Made by a program: the position numbers and the translations under genes
NCBI RefSeq assembly: GCF_029911635.1
Contig: NZ_JARYTI010000018.1
Location: forward strand, 38,218-102,217
DNA: 64,000 bases
DNA from: Sphingomonas sp. AR_OL41
GTDB taxonomy: Bacteria > Pseudomonadota > Alphaproteobacteria > Sphingomonadales > Sphingomonadaceae
Direction: 5' to 3'
The notes under the pieces: model-generated
Seen by the model: only the letters and a program-made list of their open reading frames with translations
Database searches by the model: none
What the model was told of the DNA's origin: nothing
Part shown: piece after piece, positions 16,299-25,533 of the stretch
How positions within the stretch are numbered: position 1 is the stretch's first letter
How the letters are laid out: the number at the start of each line of letters is the position of its first letter

Positions 16299-18842
16299 TC
16301 AGAACTTCGCCCCGACCGTCACGCCAAACTGGCGACCGACCGGCAGGTAACCGTCAAGATCCCCGCCAAAATCGCTCAAACGGGCATTGACCGAGACGAT
16401 TTCCGGGGTGTGATCGTTGGTCAGGTTGTTGACATAGGCGGAGATTGAATAGGTCGGATTCTCCACCCCGACACGCAGGTTCATCACCGTGCGCCCACCG
16501 TACCAGCTGATATTGTTGTTGAAGGCATATTGCTTGGCCTCATAGCGCGCATTGTAGGTAGCGGTCCATTTCCAGCCGCTATCTCCGATCGCACCGTCGA
16601 GATCGAGGCCGGCGGTGAACTGGAAGTTGGTTTCACGTGGCACGTGCAAGCCGTTGAGCGAGAGCGCAGCCTTGTTGAAGTTGCTGTTATTATACTGCGA
16701 ATTCGCTGGCAGGATAACGACCCGTCCTGCGCATTGCGGGATGATCGGCGTGATCACACCGGTCGTTACGTTAGAACTTGCGCATGCACCCGCAGCGCCG
16801 AAATCGAACGCATCCTTGCCAAAGCGCGGATCGGCATAGGCGACACCGGTACGGACGCGAACCCCCTGTGCCAGCTTGGCGGCCAGCTCGACTTCGAAGC
16901 CGTCAGTATGAACGCTGCCAAAGTTCTTCGTTACCAACCCGGGATTGGTCGGCACCGACGACGGGCCCGAAATCTGGATACCCTTGGTGTTGATATGGTA
17001 GAGCGCAATATTTAGCTGTAACCTGTTGCCGAACAGGCTGTTCTTCATGCCCACTTCGTAGGTCATGTTCTTCTCGGGATCGAACTTGAGATCGGGCTGC
17101 GACCCATCGGCGGCGGCCACCGCGCGCTGGTTGAAACCGCCAGCCTTGGTACCATTGGCGACGCTGACATAGAAGTTCATACCCGGCGACGCCTGATATT
17201 TAAGCGAGGCGCGGAAGTTGCTGAAATTGAAGCTGCCCGCCACGGGGTTCGGCCCGTTGGGGTAGAGATAGGCAGTCGGTGCAGTACCGTTGCAGCTCGC
17301 CGTCGGCGTTGTCACAGTACTCGCGCAACCGGTGGTGCGGATGACAAGCTGGTCCTTGCGCTGATGCGTGTAACGATATTCTCCCGATGCGGTCAGCCCG
17401 GTCAGGATGTCGTAGTCGGCACCGATGAACGCCGAATATTGGCGGTCGTGCGACAGCGTCTGGCCGACGATCTTGGCGCCATCTAGCTGACCGTTGCTGG
17501 TCAGCGAATTGGCCGGGAAGCCCGCGGTCAGCGTCTGACCTGCTGGCAGCGTCGTGCCGTCGATCGTCACCAGCGTCGTGCTGAACGTCTTGCCACTGAA
17601 GAAGAAGCCGCCGAGCTGCAGCCGGAAAGGCTTGTCTGCCGGTGTTTGCAAACGAAGCTCTTCGCTGAAGTCGTTGCTGTTGGTGTTGGAACCAAACAAC
17701 TCAGGCAGATAGATCACGCCAGGCCCGGGGACCAGAGTGAACGGAATGCCAGCGCTTCGACCAATGAAATCGGTGAGGCGTTGTTGCGTCACGCGGACGA
17801 AACCAGTGAGCGAAGTCAGCTTGGCGAACCCCATGTCGTAGCTCATGTTCAGCCGCGCCAGGTTGACACGACGGCTGTTGCCCGACTGGCCGGCTGCCTG
17901 GTTGATCACCGGCACTTCGACGGCATGAGCATCGGAATCGAAATGCCCGCAGAACTGGGAGAAACCGAGGCCGCTGGGATCCAGCGGGCTCACTGGATTT
18001 GCGCGCGTACCGCAATTGTTGACGTTATAGGCAATCGCCGATCCGCCAAATTTATCGTTGCCGTAATAATAGCTGCCCATCAGGCTGAAAGCCGACGATG
18101 GCGTAAAATAAACCGTGCCCTGGATGTCGCGTTTGATGAAGCCGCCAGCACGGGCGCCGGTCGTCTGGTCGCGGTAGCTGCCGTCGAAATGCTCGTAGCC
18201 GGCAGCGACGCTGACCGCGAGAACGTCCTTAACCAACGGGTAGCTCATCGCCCCCGCCAGGCTATATTGCCCGTCATTGCCGGCAAACGCGGTGACCCTG
18301 CCATGCGGCTCCGCGAGCGAAGGCTTTTTCGAAACGTAGTTGATCGCGCCGGCGAAGGCGTTGCGGCCATAGAGCGAGCTTACCGGTCCCTTGACGACTT
18401 CGACCCGCTCAAGATCGATCAACCCGACATTGATCGCCGTGTTGTTCGAGATGTAGACGCCGTCGATGAACACCGCGACGTTGGGATCGCCGGCGCCGCC
18501 ATTGAGGTTGGTCTGGCCGCGAATGACGGGATTGACGCCGAACTCGGACCCGCCGCTGGTTACCGAAAGGCCCGGCGTCAAATAGGCGACATCACGAAGG
18601 TTTCGGACATTGGCGTTGGTGAGGTCTTGGCTGCTGAACGAGGTGATCGCCAGCGGCACGTCCTGCAACTTCTCCGTCCGGTTGCGCGCAGTGACGACGA
18701 CGTCGCCATCCGGGCTGGCAGCGGTATCGGTCGCCGCCGCCGTCTGTGCCGCGGCGGCAAGCGGCAATATCGATACGAAGGCAGCCGCACCGCAGAGAAG
18801 AGTGCGCTTGCCTGACGTCAGACGAGTCGAGATATTCCGCAT
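16299..18842 (-). CDS. TonB-dependent outer-membrane receptor
   Basis: The 847-aa product has a signal peptide ending near AAAAQTAAAT, a TonB-box-like stretch around DGDVVVTARNR, a plug domain (LQDVPLAITSFSSQDL, VNPVIRGQ, VAVFIDGVYI, LERVEVVKGPVSSLYGRNAFAGAINYVSKKP) and a long beta-barrel ending in Phe (QFGVTVGAKF), as outer-membrane barrels do. It belongs to the large sphingomonad family of receptors used for carbon substrates as well as iron chelates; the catabolic setting suggests uptake of the pathway substrate. ATG 18842 follows AAAGGGGG. The 5' leader contains a small GC-rich hairpin near 18935. Confidence 0.95.
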   Translation of the reverse strand: MRNISTRLTSGKRTLLCGAAAFVSILPLAAAAQTAAATDTAASPDGDVVVTARNRTEKLQDVPLAITSFSSQDLTNANVRNLRDVAYLTPGLSVTSGGSEFGVNPVIRGQTNLNGGAGDPNVAVFIDGVYISNNTAINVGLIDLERVEVVKGPVSSLYGRNAFAGAINYVSKKPSLAEPHGRVTAFAGNDGQYSLAGAMSYPLVKDVLAVSVAAGYEHFDGSYRDQTTGARAGGFIKRDIQGTVYFTPSSAFSLMGSYYYGNDKFGGSAIAYNVNNCGTRANPVSPLDPSGLGFSQFCGHFDSDAHAVEVPVINQAAGQSGNSRRVNLARLNMSYDMGFAKLTSLTGFVRVTQQRLTDFIGRSAGIPFTLVPGPGVIYLPELFGSNTNSNDFSEELRLQTPADKPFRLQLGGFFFSGKTFSTTLVTIDGTTLPAGQTLTAGFPANSLTSNGQLDGAKIVGQTLSHDRQYSAFIGADYDILTGLTASGEYRYTHQRKDQLVIRTTGCASTVTTPTASCNGTAPTAYLYPNGPNPVAGSFNFSNFRASLKYQASPGMNFYVSVANGTKAGGFNQRAVAAADGSQPDLKFDPEKNMTYEVGMKNSLFGNRLQLNIALYHINTKGIQISGPSSVPTNPGLVTKNFGSVHTDGFEVELAAKLAQGVRVRTGVAYADPRFGKDAFDFGAAGACASSNVTTGVITPIIPQCAGRVVILPANSQYNNSNFNKAALSLNGLHVPRETNFQFTAGLDLDGAIGDSGWKWTATYNARYEAKQYAFNNNISWYGGRTVMNLRVGVENPTYSISAYVNNLTNDHTPEIVSVNARLSDFGGDLDGYLPVGRQFGVTVGAKF

Positions 18843-19019
18843 AAAACCCCCTTTTGGCAACGCATGCCCAGCATCCGGGAAAGTGACCCGCCCGCATTCG
18901 CCTTCGAGAAGGTCAGCCGGGCCACACCGCGCGGTCGCCCCGAAAGCGACCGTGCTGCACGATAGGTCTGCACTTTTTTGAAAAGGCGGTGTGAGGCCCG
19001 GTTTGTCTGCGCACTATGA

Positions 19020-20705
19020 TCAAACGTCATGGCTCCGCGTCGACAGCCCGGACAGGGCGTCGGCAAAGTCGGGAGCATCCCGCTCGATGATCGCAGCGTC
19101 AGGACGCAGCGACCGCAACCTGTCATCATGCGCGCTCAACGGAGTCGACGGATCGCGGACCACCGCGAAAGGGGCATCGAGCGCCTTGAGCGCTACCGCC
19201 GCGTCGTCTTCCAGCGCCGCATGAATGAGGTGGTGGTAGCTCTCGCGCGCCCGCATCACATCCATCGTCCAGCGATTTAACCGCCGAGCGGTGAAATCGG
19301 CCGGTACGCGCCGCAACGAGGCGAGGCGGTGATCATACCACGGCCAATAAATCTGCGAATCTCGCAGCATCAGCCATGTGCGATACCAGTGCGCACCATC
19401 AGGCTCGATCGAGATCGGCACTGCATAGGAGGCGAGCATGGTGACGCGCTCGCCTTCGTCGGGCAGGGCGAGACCCTGCAGCACCACTGCCGTCACCAAT
19501 CCGGCATGCCGCCGGGCCAGCGCAAGCGCGACCGATGAGCCGAAGCCGATACCATGGACCGTGGCGATGGCGACATCGAGCCGGGACAGCAGAGCCGCGA
19601 CCTCGTCGGCAAAGTCGTCGACCGTCGGCACCGGCGCCATGGGATCGGACTCACCACTGCCCGGCAGATCGGGGGCGATGACAAAGAAGCGGGTGGCCAG
19701 TTCTGCGATCAGCGGTTCGGCCTGCTCGGCCGAGCCGGGCGCATCGTGCAGCAGCAGCAACGTCGGCGCGGTGCGATCGCCGCATGTCCGCAAATGAATC
19801 TGCCCCTGCGTGCCGTCGTTGAACTGGCGCGCGATGCCCGACGTGGAGGCGACCGCGTCGCAATCGGCCGGTGCGGGGCCCTCGGCGCCAAAGCGCGCGA
19901 CGCTTTCTGAAATCAGCTCGCGTTTGCACTCATACGAGTCGCCGATCTCCGCGATCGATTGATTGGGCTTGAGCGGGGGGAGGCGTTCGAGATGCGAGTA
20001 GAGCATATCCGTCGTCGTCGCGCAGAACACCGCCGGTAGCGTCAGCGCAGCCGCCGCGTTTATCGCGCGGCCGCCCCAATAGCTCGCTGCGCGATAGGCC
20101 GGCGCATAATGGTCTGCCGCGTCGAGGAACATCGAAACCCACAAATGCGTGCTGTGCGGCGGGCTCAGGTCATAGGGATTGTGGTTTTCCGGCAGGCGAT
20201 TGGTCCAGGGAAACCAGATCGCCTGGTCGCGGAAGCGCGTCCACGCCTCGGCATAATGACCACCCAGCTCGGACGGCGGCATCTCCCGGAAATAGGTGCC
20301 GAAAAAGGCCGCGCACTCTTCGTCGGTGAAGGCGGGCACACCGTCGAGCACCAGGCCGGTCACACGATCGGGGTGACGCACGCCGAGCTCAAGCGCGATC
20401 GCCGCACCGGTGTGGGTGCCGAAGATCGGGCAAGGCGGCATGCCGATGGTGGCAAGCGTCTCGGCCATCGCATCGGCCAGGTCGGCGACCTCCATCTCGG
20501 CCAGCGGCAACGGATCAGACAGGCCGAAACCGGGCGTGTCGAAGGCAAACACCGTATTGTCGCGCGCGAGCCGGGCGATTTCCTTCATCAGCAATCGGGC
20601 ATTGGCGGGCGAGGAATGGATTAGCACCACAGGCGGCCCGTCGCCCGCGCGGAAATAATGCACCCGGCGATCACCGACCTGAAGATAGCGGCGCGTCAGC
20701 GGCAT
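19020..20705 (-). CDS. Tandem (two-domain) alpha/beta hydrolase fusion lacking Ser nucleophiles
   Basis: This 561-aa protein is two alpha/beta-hydrolase domains in one chain (about 1-275 and 295-550). Each half has the oxyanion-loop pattern (LIHSSP at 29-33, LLHDAP at 319-323), the DTPGFG/DLPGSG turn, a nucleophile-elbow strand, and a shared cap segment (FRDQAIWFPW and LRDSQIYWPW), so it arose by internal duplication. The elbow is GTHTG at 96-100 in the first half and GIGFG at 385-389 in the second, so the canonical serine of G-x-S-x-G is replaced by His98 and Gly387. There is no signal peptide. It may be a non-hydrolytic or unusual catalyst. The gene is 178 bases upstream of the TonB-receptor gene, in the same direction. 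Confidence 0.85.
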   Translation of the reverse strand: MPLTRRYLQVGDRRVHYFRAGDGPPVVLIHSSPANARLLMKEIARLARDNTVFAFDTPGFGLSDPLPLAEMEVADLADAMAETLATIGMPPCPIFGTHTGAAIALELGVRHPDRVTGLVLDGVPAFTDEECAAFFGTYFREMPPSELGGHYAEAWTRFRDQAIWFPWTNRLPENHNPYDLSPPHSTHLWVSMFLDAADHYAPAYRAASYWGGRAINAAAALTLPAVFCATTTDMLYSHLERLPPLKPNQSIAEIGDSYECKRELISESVARFGAEGPAPADCDAVASTSGIARQFNDGTQGQIHLRTCGDRTAPTLLLLHDAPGSAEQAEPLIAELATRFFVIAPDLPGSGESDPMAPVPTVDDFADEVAALLSRLDVAIATVHGIGFGSSVALALARRHAGLVTAVVLQGLALPDEGERVTMLASYAVPISIEPDGAHWYRTWLMLRDSQIYWPWYDHRLASLRRVPADFTARRLNRWTMDVMRARESYHHLIHAALEDDAAVALKALDAPFAVVRDPSTPLSAHDDRLRSLRPDAAIIERDAPDFADALSGLSTRSHDV

Positions 20706-20782
20706 GGAGAGTCAGGCGTTGGTTTCATGGCGTTACTTGGCGCCTTGCCGCAGCGCGACGCAATCGCAGGCGTTTGCCAACA

Positions 20783-20795
20783 ACCGGATTCCGGT
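20783..20795. promoter_or_regulatory. Inverted repeat in a divergent promoter region
   Basis: ACCGGA-T-TCCGGT is a perfect 6+1+6 palindrome in the 207-base gap between the divergent double-hydrolase gene (start 20705) and EthD-like gene (start 20913). It shares a CCGGAT...CCGG core with the repeat at 13835-13850. It is a candidate operator. Confidence 0.4.
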
Positions 20796-20912
20796 GATGC
20801 GGCCAGAACCGATCCGCACACAGCCGTGCCTTTTTCGCATAGCGAGCTCGTGGCCGTTGCGCCCTGGACATAGCGATTTCATGTCATCCTGCGCCGAGTA
20901 GGGGAATGTATC

Positions 20913-21830
20913 GTGGCCGAAACCCAGATTGCGTTGGAAAATAGTGCGGGCATCTGCCGCATCACATGTGGCTGGAAAAAGCCCGAACTTCCTCTGGATT
21001 CGGTACGGCGTTACTGGCGCGACGTGCACAGTCCGGCAATCGCGCGGCGGCCGGGCATCTGGGAATATCGCCACTATCAATTCGACCCGGTGCGCCCGTT
21101 GTTCCCTGCGATCGACGATGTCGGCCAGGCCTGCCCGGCCGACGAGCAGCTGATGTGGCTGTCGGACGTGCGGTACTTCAACGACCAAGCACTGGCCGAA
21201 TTCGCCGCTAACCCCGACCCGGTGGTGCGCGGCCAGTTGCTTGGTGACATCGATCTGATCGTCGACCAGAGCACAACCTACAAGGCTGTCGGCGCGATGG
21301 CGATGACACTCATCGACGACAGCGTGCTGGTGCCACCGCAAGGACCGCCCCCTGCCCCGGCGTTCGGCCTGTTCTTCCGCAGCCGCACGCCAGAGGCTGA
21401 TTTCCGCGCCGCGCTTTCCGCGCTGGCTGCGCGCTGGGCCGGGGTGGCCGGTGTGCTGAGACTGCGCGTCAGCATGCTCGAAGCGCCGGACGTCGCTGCC
21501 GAACGCGCCGCAGGCTATCCGATCAAGACCCATCCGCCGGAACGACAATATCAGGCGTGGATCGACATCGCGCTTGCGGACGAAGCCGTGGCGGAAAAAC
21601 TGCCGCTTGGCGGCGTGGCCGAGTATGTGGGCGAGATCCACGCCTATCCGATCGCCGCCAACTACACCTCAAACTATGCCGGGCGGCCGACCTTTGTCGG
21701 GCTGCGCGGCTTTCCCGCCTGGGACGCCCTAACCGCGATCGGCGGTTACAACCAGGCCCAGCCGGCGATCCTCGAATGGATGTACGGGCCGGTCGCGAGC
21801 GGTGTGACGCTGGAGCCGGTCGGTCGATGA
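20913..21830 (+). CDS. EthD-domain-like protein
   Basis: The 305-aa product looks like a fusion of two dimeric alpha-beta barrel (EthD-like) halves. The first contains SVRRYWRDVHSPAIARRPG, the typical EthD pattern YWRD-x-H-x-P, and the second, PPAPAFGLFFRSRTPEADFRAAL, reads like a degenerate copy. EthD-like proteins occur in degradation clusters and some act on polyketide or aromatic intermediates; the reaction here is unknown. The start is GTG 20913, supported by AGGGGAA. Its stop overlaps the ATG of the MmgE/PrpD-family gene (ATGA), which marks a tightly coupled three-gene operon. Confidence 0.65.
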   Translation: MAETQIALENSAGICRITCGWKKPELPLDSVRRYWRDVHSPAIARRPGIWEYRHYQFDPVRPLFPAIDDVGQACPADEQLMWLSDVRYFNDQALAEFAANPDPVVRGQLLGDIDLIVDQSTTYKAVGAMAMTLIDDSVLVPPQGPPPAPAFGLFFRSRTPEADFRAALSALAARWAGVAGVLRLRVSMLEAPDVAAERAAGYPIKTHPPERQYQAWIDIALADEAVAEKLPLGGVAEYVGEIHAYPIAANYTSNYAGRPTFVGLRGFPAWDALTAIGGYNQAQPAILEWMYGPVASGVTLEPVGR

Positions 21831-23185
21831 GCCTGAGCGTTTCCCAGGCGCTCGCACGTTTCCTGATCAACGAATCGGCGACCGACCTTCCGCACGATGT
21901 CCGCCATGAGGCGAAGCGACTGATCCTTAACCAGCTAAAGGCGTCGGTCGGCGCCAGGGATCATCCGGCGATCAGCATCCTGCACGACTGGGCGACCGAA
22001 GGCAGTAGCGGCAACGCGAGCGTACACTGGTTCGGGACGCCCGCAAGTCCGCAGGCTGCGGCGATGGTCAATGGCGCGTTGTACGAGGTGCTCGACTTTC
22101 ACGACACCTATATCCCCTGTTTCATGCATGCCGTGTCGGCCGTGCTGCCTGCGGTGCTGGCGCTGGCCGAGGCGCGCGACCTGAGCGGGGCCCGGCTCGT
22201 CACCGCACTCGCGCTTGGCGTCGAGGCGGAACTGGCGGTCGCGACGATCCTGATGCCAACGGGCTATTATCGCGGCGGTGTGCCGGCCGGCCTGACGGGC
22301 GGCGTCGGCGCGGCGGCGGCGTGCAGCGTACTCGTCGGGCTGGACGAGGAGCGGACCACTCATGCGCTGGGCATCGCTATGTGCACCGCCTTCGGTCTCT
22401 ACGCCTCGGTCGGCAGCATGACCTTGTCGTACATCACCGGGGCGACCGCGCGATCGGGCTTGTCGGCGTTCGAACTCGCCGAGCGTGGGCTTACTGCGCC
22501 GACCACCGCGTTCGAGGGCGATCGCGGCATGTTCCAGGCGCAGTGCGACGAGGACCGTGCGAAGATCGCGCCGACGCTCGCGACGCTGGGGAAAAGTTGG
22601 CGGTTGTTCGGCCAGACCTACAAGGTTGTGCCGACCGAGACGATCACCCACGGCCCGGTGGAATGCGCGCTCGCCATCCTGCCGAGCGCCGCCGGCCGCG
22701 AGGTCGAGCGGATGGTATTCCACGTCAATCCTCTGGTCCAGTCGATCGCCGACGAGCGTCGCGACCGTTTCGGCGTGCCGAAGAGCGAGAGCGAGGCGAC
22801 CTTCGATTTGCGCCATTGCGCGGCCGCCGCGTGGCTGGCGGGCCGGTTCACCACCGCGCAGACGGCCCCGGCCTGCTATACAAATGCGGCGGTACTGGCA
22901 CTTCGCGATCGAATCGATCTGATCGCCGACCAAGGCCGGGCGACCTTCGAGGGGTGTGCGCTCGAAATACGCTTCACCGACGGCTCGATTGAAAGCCATG
23001 CGATCGACAACTTCCTCGGAACGCCCGGCAACCGGGTACCCGATGACACGCTGGCTGCGCTGTTCCGCCAATATGCCCATGGCGTGCTGTCGCCTGAACG
23101 CGCGAACGCGGTCGTCGAGGCGGTTTGGGCACTCGATACCAAGCCCGTTCGGGCGCTGACCGATTTGCTGAGGACTGACGCATGA
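21827..23185 (+). CDS. MmgE/PrpD family protein
   Basis: The 452-aa protein is recognised as MmgE/PrpD by its all-helical N-terminal domain (HEAKRLILNQLKASVGA, VNGALYEVLDFHDTY), the central Gly/Ala-rich active-site helix (ALALGVEAELAVA, GLTGGVGAAAACS, TTHALGIAMCTAFG) and the C-terminal small domain beginning near ETITHGPVECALAI. Known members dehydrate 2-methylcitrate (PrpD), isomerise cis-aconitate or work as epimerases/hydratases in catabolic routes. Start ATG 21827 overlaps the previous stop, and its own stop overlaps the next ATG. No prp genes are nearby, so it likely serves this pathway. Confidence 0.88.
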   Translation: MSLSVSQALARFLINESATDLPHDVRHEAKRLILNQLKASVGARDHPAISILHDWATEGSSGNASVHWFGTPASPQAAAMVNGALYEVLDFHDTYIPCFMHAVSAVLPAVLALAEARDLSGARLVTALALGVEAELAVATILMPTGYYRGGVPAGLTGGVGAAAACSVLVGLDEERTTHALGIAMCTAFGLYASVGSMTLSYITGATARSGLSAFELAERGLTAPTTAFEGDRGMFQAQCDEDRAKIAPTLATLGKSWRLFGQTYKVVPTETITHGPVECALAILPSAAGREVERMVFHVNPLVQSIADERRDRFGVPKSESEATFDLRHCAAAAWLAGRFTTAQTAPACYTNAAVLALRDRIDLIADQGRATFEGCALEIRFTDGSIESHAIDNFLGTPGNRVPDDTLAALFRQYAHGVLSPERANAVVEAVWALDTKPVRALTDLLRTDA

Positions 23186-24003
23186 CTCTTGTGACCCTGC
23201 CCGGCGGTGAGACGATCTGGTATAAGGTGACGGGTGATGGCGCGCCCTTGCTGCACATTCACGGTTCTGCCTTCGGTCACCGCAATTTCGAGAAGATGAC
23301 CCCGCTGTCGGCGCGCGATTTCGCGGTGATCGATTTTGACCTGCCCGGTTATGGCGAAAGCACCGGTAGCCCCCGACCCGGCGGCATGCTCGGCATCGCC
23401 GAACAAGTGTTCGAGCTGATAGAGGCGATAGGGCCGGAACTGGGGTTTTCGCGCGTCAGTATCCACGGCACGTCGTTCGGAGCGATGATCGCATTGACGC
23501 TGGCCGCGCATCATCCCGAGGTCATCGACCGGTTGGTGCTAAGCTGCTTCCTTGCCCGCTACGACAATGCCGCCCGCATGATGCGGGCGACCTGGAAACG
23601 CGCGGCGCGCGACAGCGACATGACGGCGGTAGCCGACCTGACCTCGGTCGCGGGATTCGCCCGCGGCTTCTACGACCGGCCTGAAGCGCAGGCCCAGCTC
23701 GAAGCGATGCGCGTCGCCTTCTCGGCAACCACTGCCGAGGCATTCATCGCCGGCACCGAGACGATCGAGAAAACCGACCTCTCGCCGCTTCTGCCGCGCA
23801 TCACCATGCCGGTCATGCTGCTCGCCGGCGCGGAGGACAATATGACCGCGTTCGACACCGCGCCGAGCGGCTTCGGCCTGCGCAAGATCAGTGAGGCGCT
23901 GAGCAACGCCGAACTGCATGTCATTCCCGATAGCGGCCATTACCTCGTCATCGAGCAGCCCGAACTCGCCGCGGAAAAGGTCGCCGGCTTCCTCAAGCGA
24001 TAG
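23182..24003 (+). CDS. Alpha/beta hydrolase
   Basis: The 273-aa product is a single-domain alpha/beta hydrolase with a canonical elbow HGTSFGA (Ser), an oxyanion HGSAFGH loop, DLPGYGES, an acid in AGAEDNMT, and His in IPDSGHYL near the end. All triad residues are present, so it is probably an active esterase, C-C hydrolase or lactonase. It overlaps the MmgE/PrpD gene by four bases and converges on the amidase gene with an 11-base overlap. It contrasts with two other hydrolases here that lack the catalytic serine. Confidence 0.88.
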   Translation: MTLVTLPGGETIWYKVTGDGAPLLHIHGSAFGHRNFEKMTPLSARDFAVIDFDLPGYGESTGSPRPGGMLGIAEQVFELIEAIGPELGFSRVSIHGTSFGAMIALTLAAHHPEVIDRLVLSCFLARYDNAARMMRATWKRAARDSDMTAVADLTSVAGFARGFYDRPEAQAQLEAMRVAFSATTAEAFIAGTETIEKTDLSPLLPRITMPVMLLAGAEDNMTAFDTAPSGFGLRKISEALSNAELHVIPDSGHYLVIEQPELAAEKVAGFLKR

Positions 24004-25342
24004 GCGGCGTCATCGGACCGCCCATCGCCCGTTCCCACGCGCCGGCAACGGCCAGCAGCCGCCGCTCTTCACCGAACGGTGCGGCGAACTGCACTGAGAG
24101 GGGCATGCCGTTGGCTGACAGGCCGGCGCCCATCGCCAGTGCGGGATGGCCGGTGACGTTGAAGGGCGCGCGCGCATGCAACATGTAGCTGCGCGCAATC
24201 TCCGCCGCGTCGTCGATCCGGCACGCCGGCTCCATGCTGCTCGCCGTCAGCAGGACATCGACCGATGCGAAGCTGGCCTCCACCGCGGCGGTCAGGCGGC
24301 GCTTGTGCCGGTAGGCGGCTAGGAGCATCTCCGCCGATGTGAAGGCCCCGGCGAGCAGCGCCTTGCGTGTCAATGCGGAAAACGCCTCGGGCCGCGTGCG
24401 GAGGTCGGCCGCGTGCACCGCGAAACCTTCACCCTGCAGGATGACGCGGTTTATCAGCGCAAAGTCACCTAGCGGCGGAAGTTCGACCTCGCTCACCATA
24501 GCGCCCGCTTCGGCCAGCCCGGTGGCGACCTTGTCGAGCGCCGCCGCGACGTCCGCCGTGGCAGCCATGTCGCGCGTATGGAAATGCCGCACATAGCCGA
24601 TACGCAGCCCGTCCACGGCGGCCTCGCCCGTCACATCGATGCCCAGGCTCGCCGCGGCGGTCGCCATGTCGGCGACGCTGCGCGTCAGCAGTCCGACATG
24701 ATCAAGACTCCAAGCCAGCGGGAACACGCCATCCCGCGACAGAACATCATAGGCGGGTTTGAGTCCCACTACACCGCAAGCGCTTGCGGGATTGCGGACC
24801 GAGCCAGCCGTATCGGTGCCGATCGCCAACGGCACCATACCGGCGGCCACAGCAGAACCCGCACCGGACGACGAACCGCCCGGATGATGGTCAGAGTTCC
24901 ATGGGTTGCGCGCTGGCGGCATAGGCAGGTCGAAGGCGGGCCCGCCGATCGCAAACTCGTGTGTCGCGAGCTTGCCGAGAATGACTGCCCCGGCCGCGCG
25001 TAGCCGCGTGACCACGGCGGCATCGCGCGGCGCCGGCGTATCAGGCATCAACCGCGAATGGCACCGGGTCGGCATGCCGGCCACGTCGATGACATCCTTG
25101 ATCGCGACAGGCACGCCATCGAGCGGCCCCCGGGCACGACCCGCCGCCTGGCGTGCTGTGGATGCCTCTGCGGCAGCGCGTGCGCCCTCGCGATCGAGAT
25201 GGACGAAAGCACACAGCCGCGCGTCAAGCGCATCGATCCGCGCAAACGTCGCATCGACCAGCGAAGCGGAATTCAGCGTGCCATTGGAAAAGGCCCGGCC
25301 GATCTCCGCGATCGACAGCGAAGGCGAAGTCGCTGCGGTCAT
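23993..25342 (-). CDS. Amidase signature family enzyme
   Basis: The 449-aa protein has the Ser-cisSer-Lys triad of the amidase signature family: Lys in VPVAIKDVIDVAG, the GGSSSGAGSAVAAG loop, and the nucleophile Ser in IGTDTAGSVRNPAS. Such enzymes hydrolyse amides, carbamates or biuret-type bonds (GatA and AtzE relatives). Its ATG overlaps the stop of a 50-codon ORF that looks like a small partner subunit. The gene converges on a hydrolase gene and overlaps it by 11 bases. In this cluster it may cut an amide formed after ring opening. Confidence 0.9.
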   Translation of the reverse strand: MTAATSPSLSIAEIGRAFSNGTLNSASLVDATFARIDALDARLCAFVHLDREGARAAAEASTARQAAGRARGPLDGVPVAIKDVIDVAGMPTRCHSRLMPDTPAPRDAAVVTRLRAAGAVILGKLATHEFAIGGPAFDLPMPPARNPWNSDHHPGGSSSGAGSAVAAGMVPLAIGTDTAGSVRNPASACGVVGLKPAYDVLSRDGVFPLAWSLDHVGLLTRSVADMATAAASLGIDVTGEAAVDGLRIGYVRHFHTRDMAATADVAAALDKVATGLAEAGAMVSEVELPPLGDFALINRVILQGEGFAVHAADLRTRPEAFSALTRKALLAGAFTSAEMLLAAYRHKRRLTAAVEASFASVDVLLTASSMEPACRIDDAAEIARSYMLHARAPFNVTGHPALAMGAGLSANGMPLSVQFAAPFGEERRLLAVAGAWERAMGGPMTPPIA

Positions 25343-25491
25343 GGCGCGTCAGACGGCGCGAGCGGCATCACCGCCAAAGCCGCGTTCTGTTCGCGAGCAA
25401 GCGCGGCAGCCGCCGCCAGCTCCGCCGGGAAACGGGCGCGCAGGACAGGAAGCGCGCGATCGTCCGGTTCGTCGGGGCGATTTTCATTCAT
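25339..25491 (-). CDS. Tiny ORF coupled to the amidase (possible AtzG/GatC-like partner)
   Basis: A 50-codon frame starts at ATG 25491 after AAGGTG and ends in a TGA that overlaps the amidase ATG by four bases. The product begins MNENRPDEPDDRALP and continues with an Ala/Leu-rich helix and a Pro-rich tail (MPLAPSDAP). Small helical proteins (AtzG, DUF4089, GatC) are encoded just before amidases of the AtzE type and wrap around them; the position, helix and Pro-rich tail fit this idea, although sequence similarity is weak and it is shorter than AtzG. The ribosome-binding site and exact coupling are the main support. Confidence 0.6.
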   Translation of the reverse strand: MNENRPDEPDDRALPVLRARFPAELAAAAALAREQNAALAVMPLAPSDAP

Positions 25492-25533
25492 GGCACCTTG
25501 TCGATCTCCGCCGCCAAGCGATCAAGGGGGGAG

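Noticed and set aside
17646..18815. A 389-codon + strand frame opposite the TonB receptor
   Set aside because: Shadow of the receptor gene; no motif and no ribosome-binding site.
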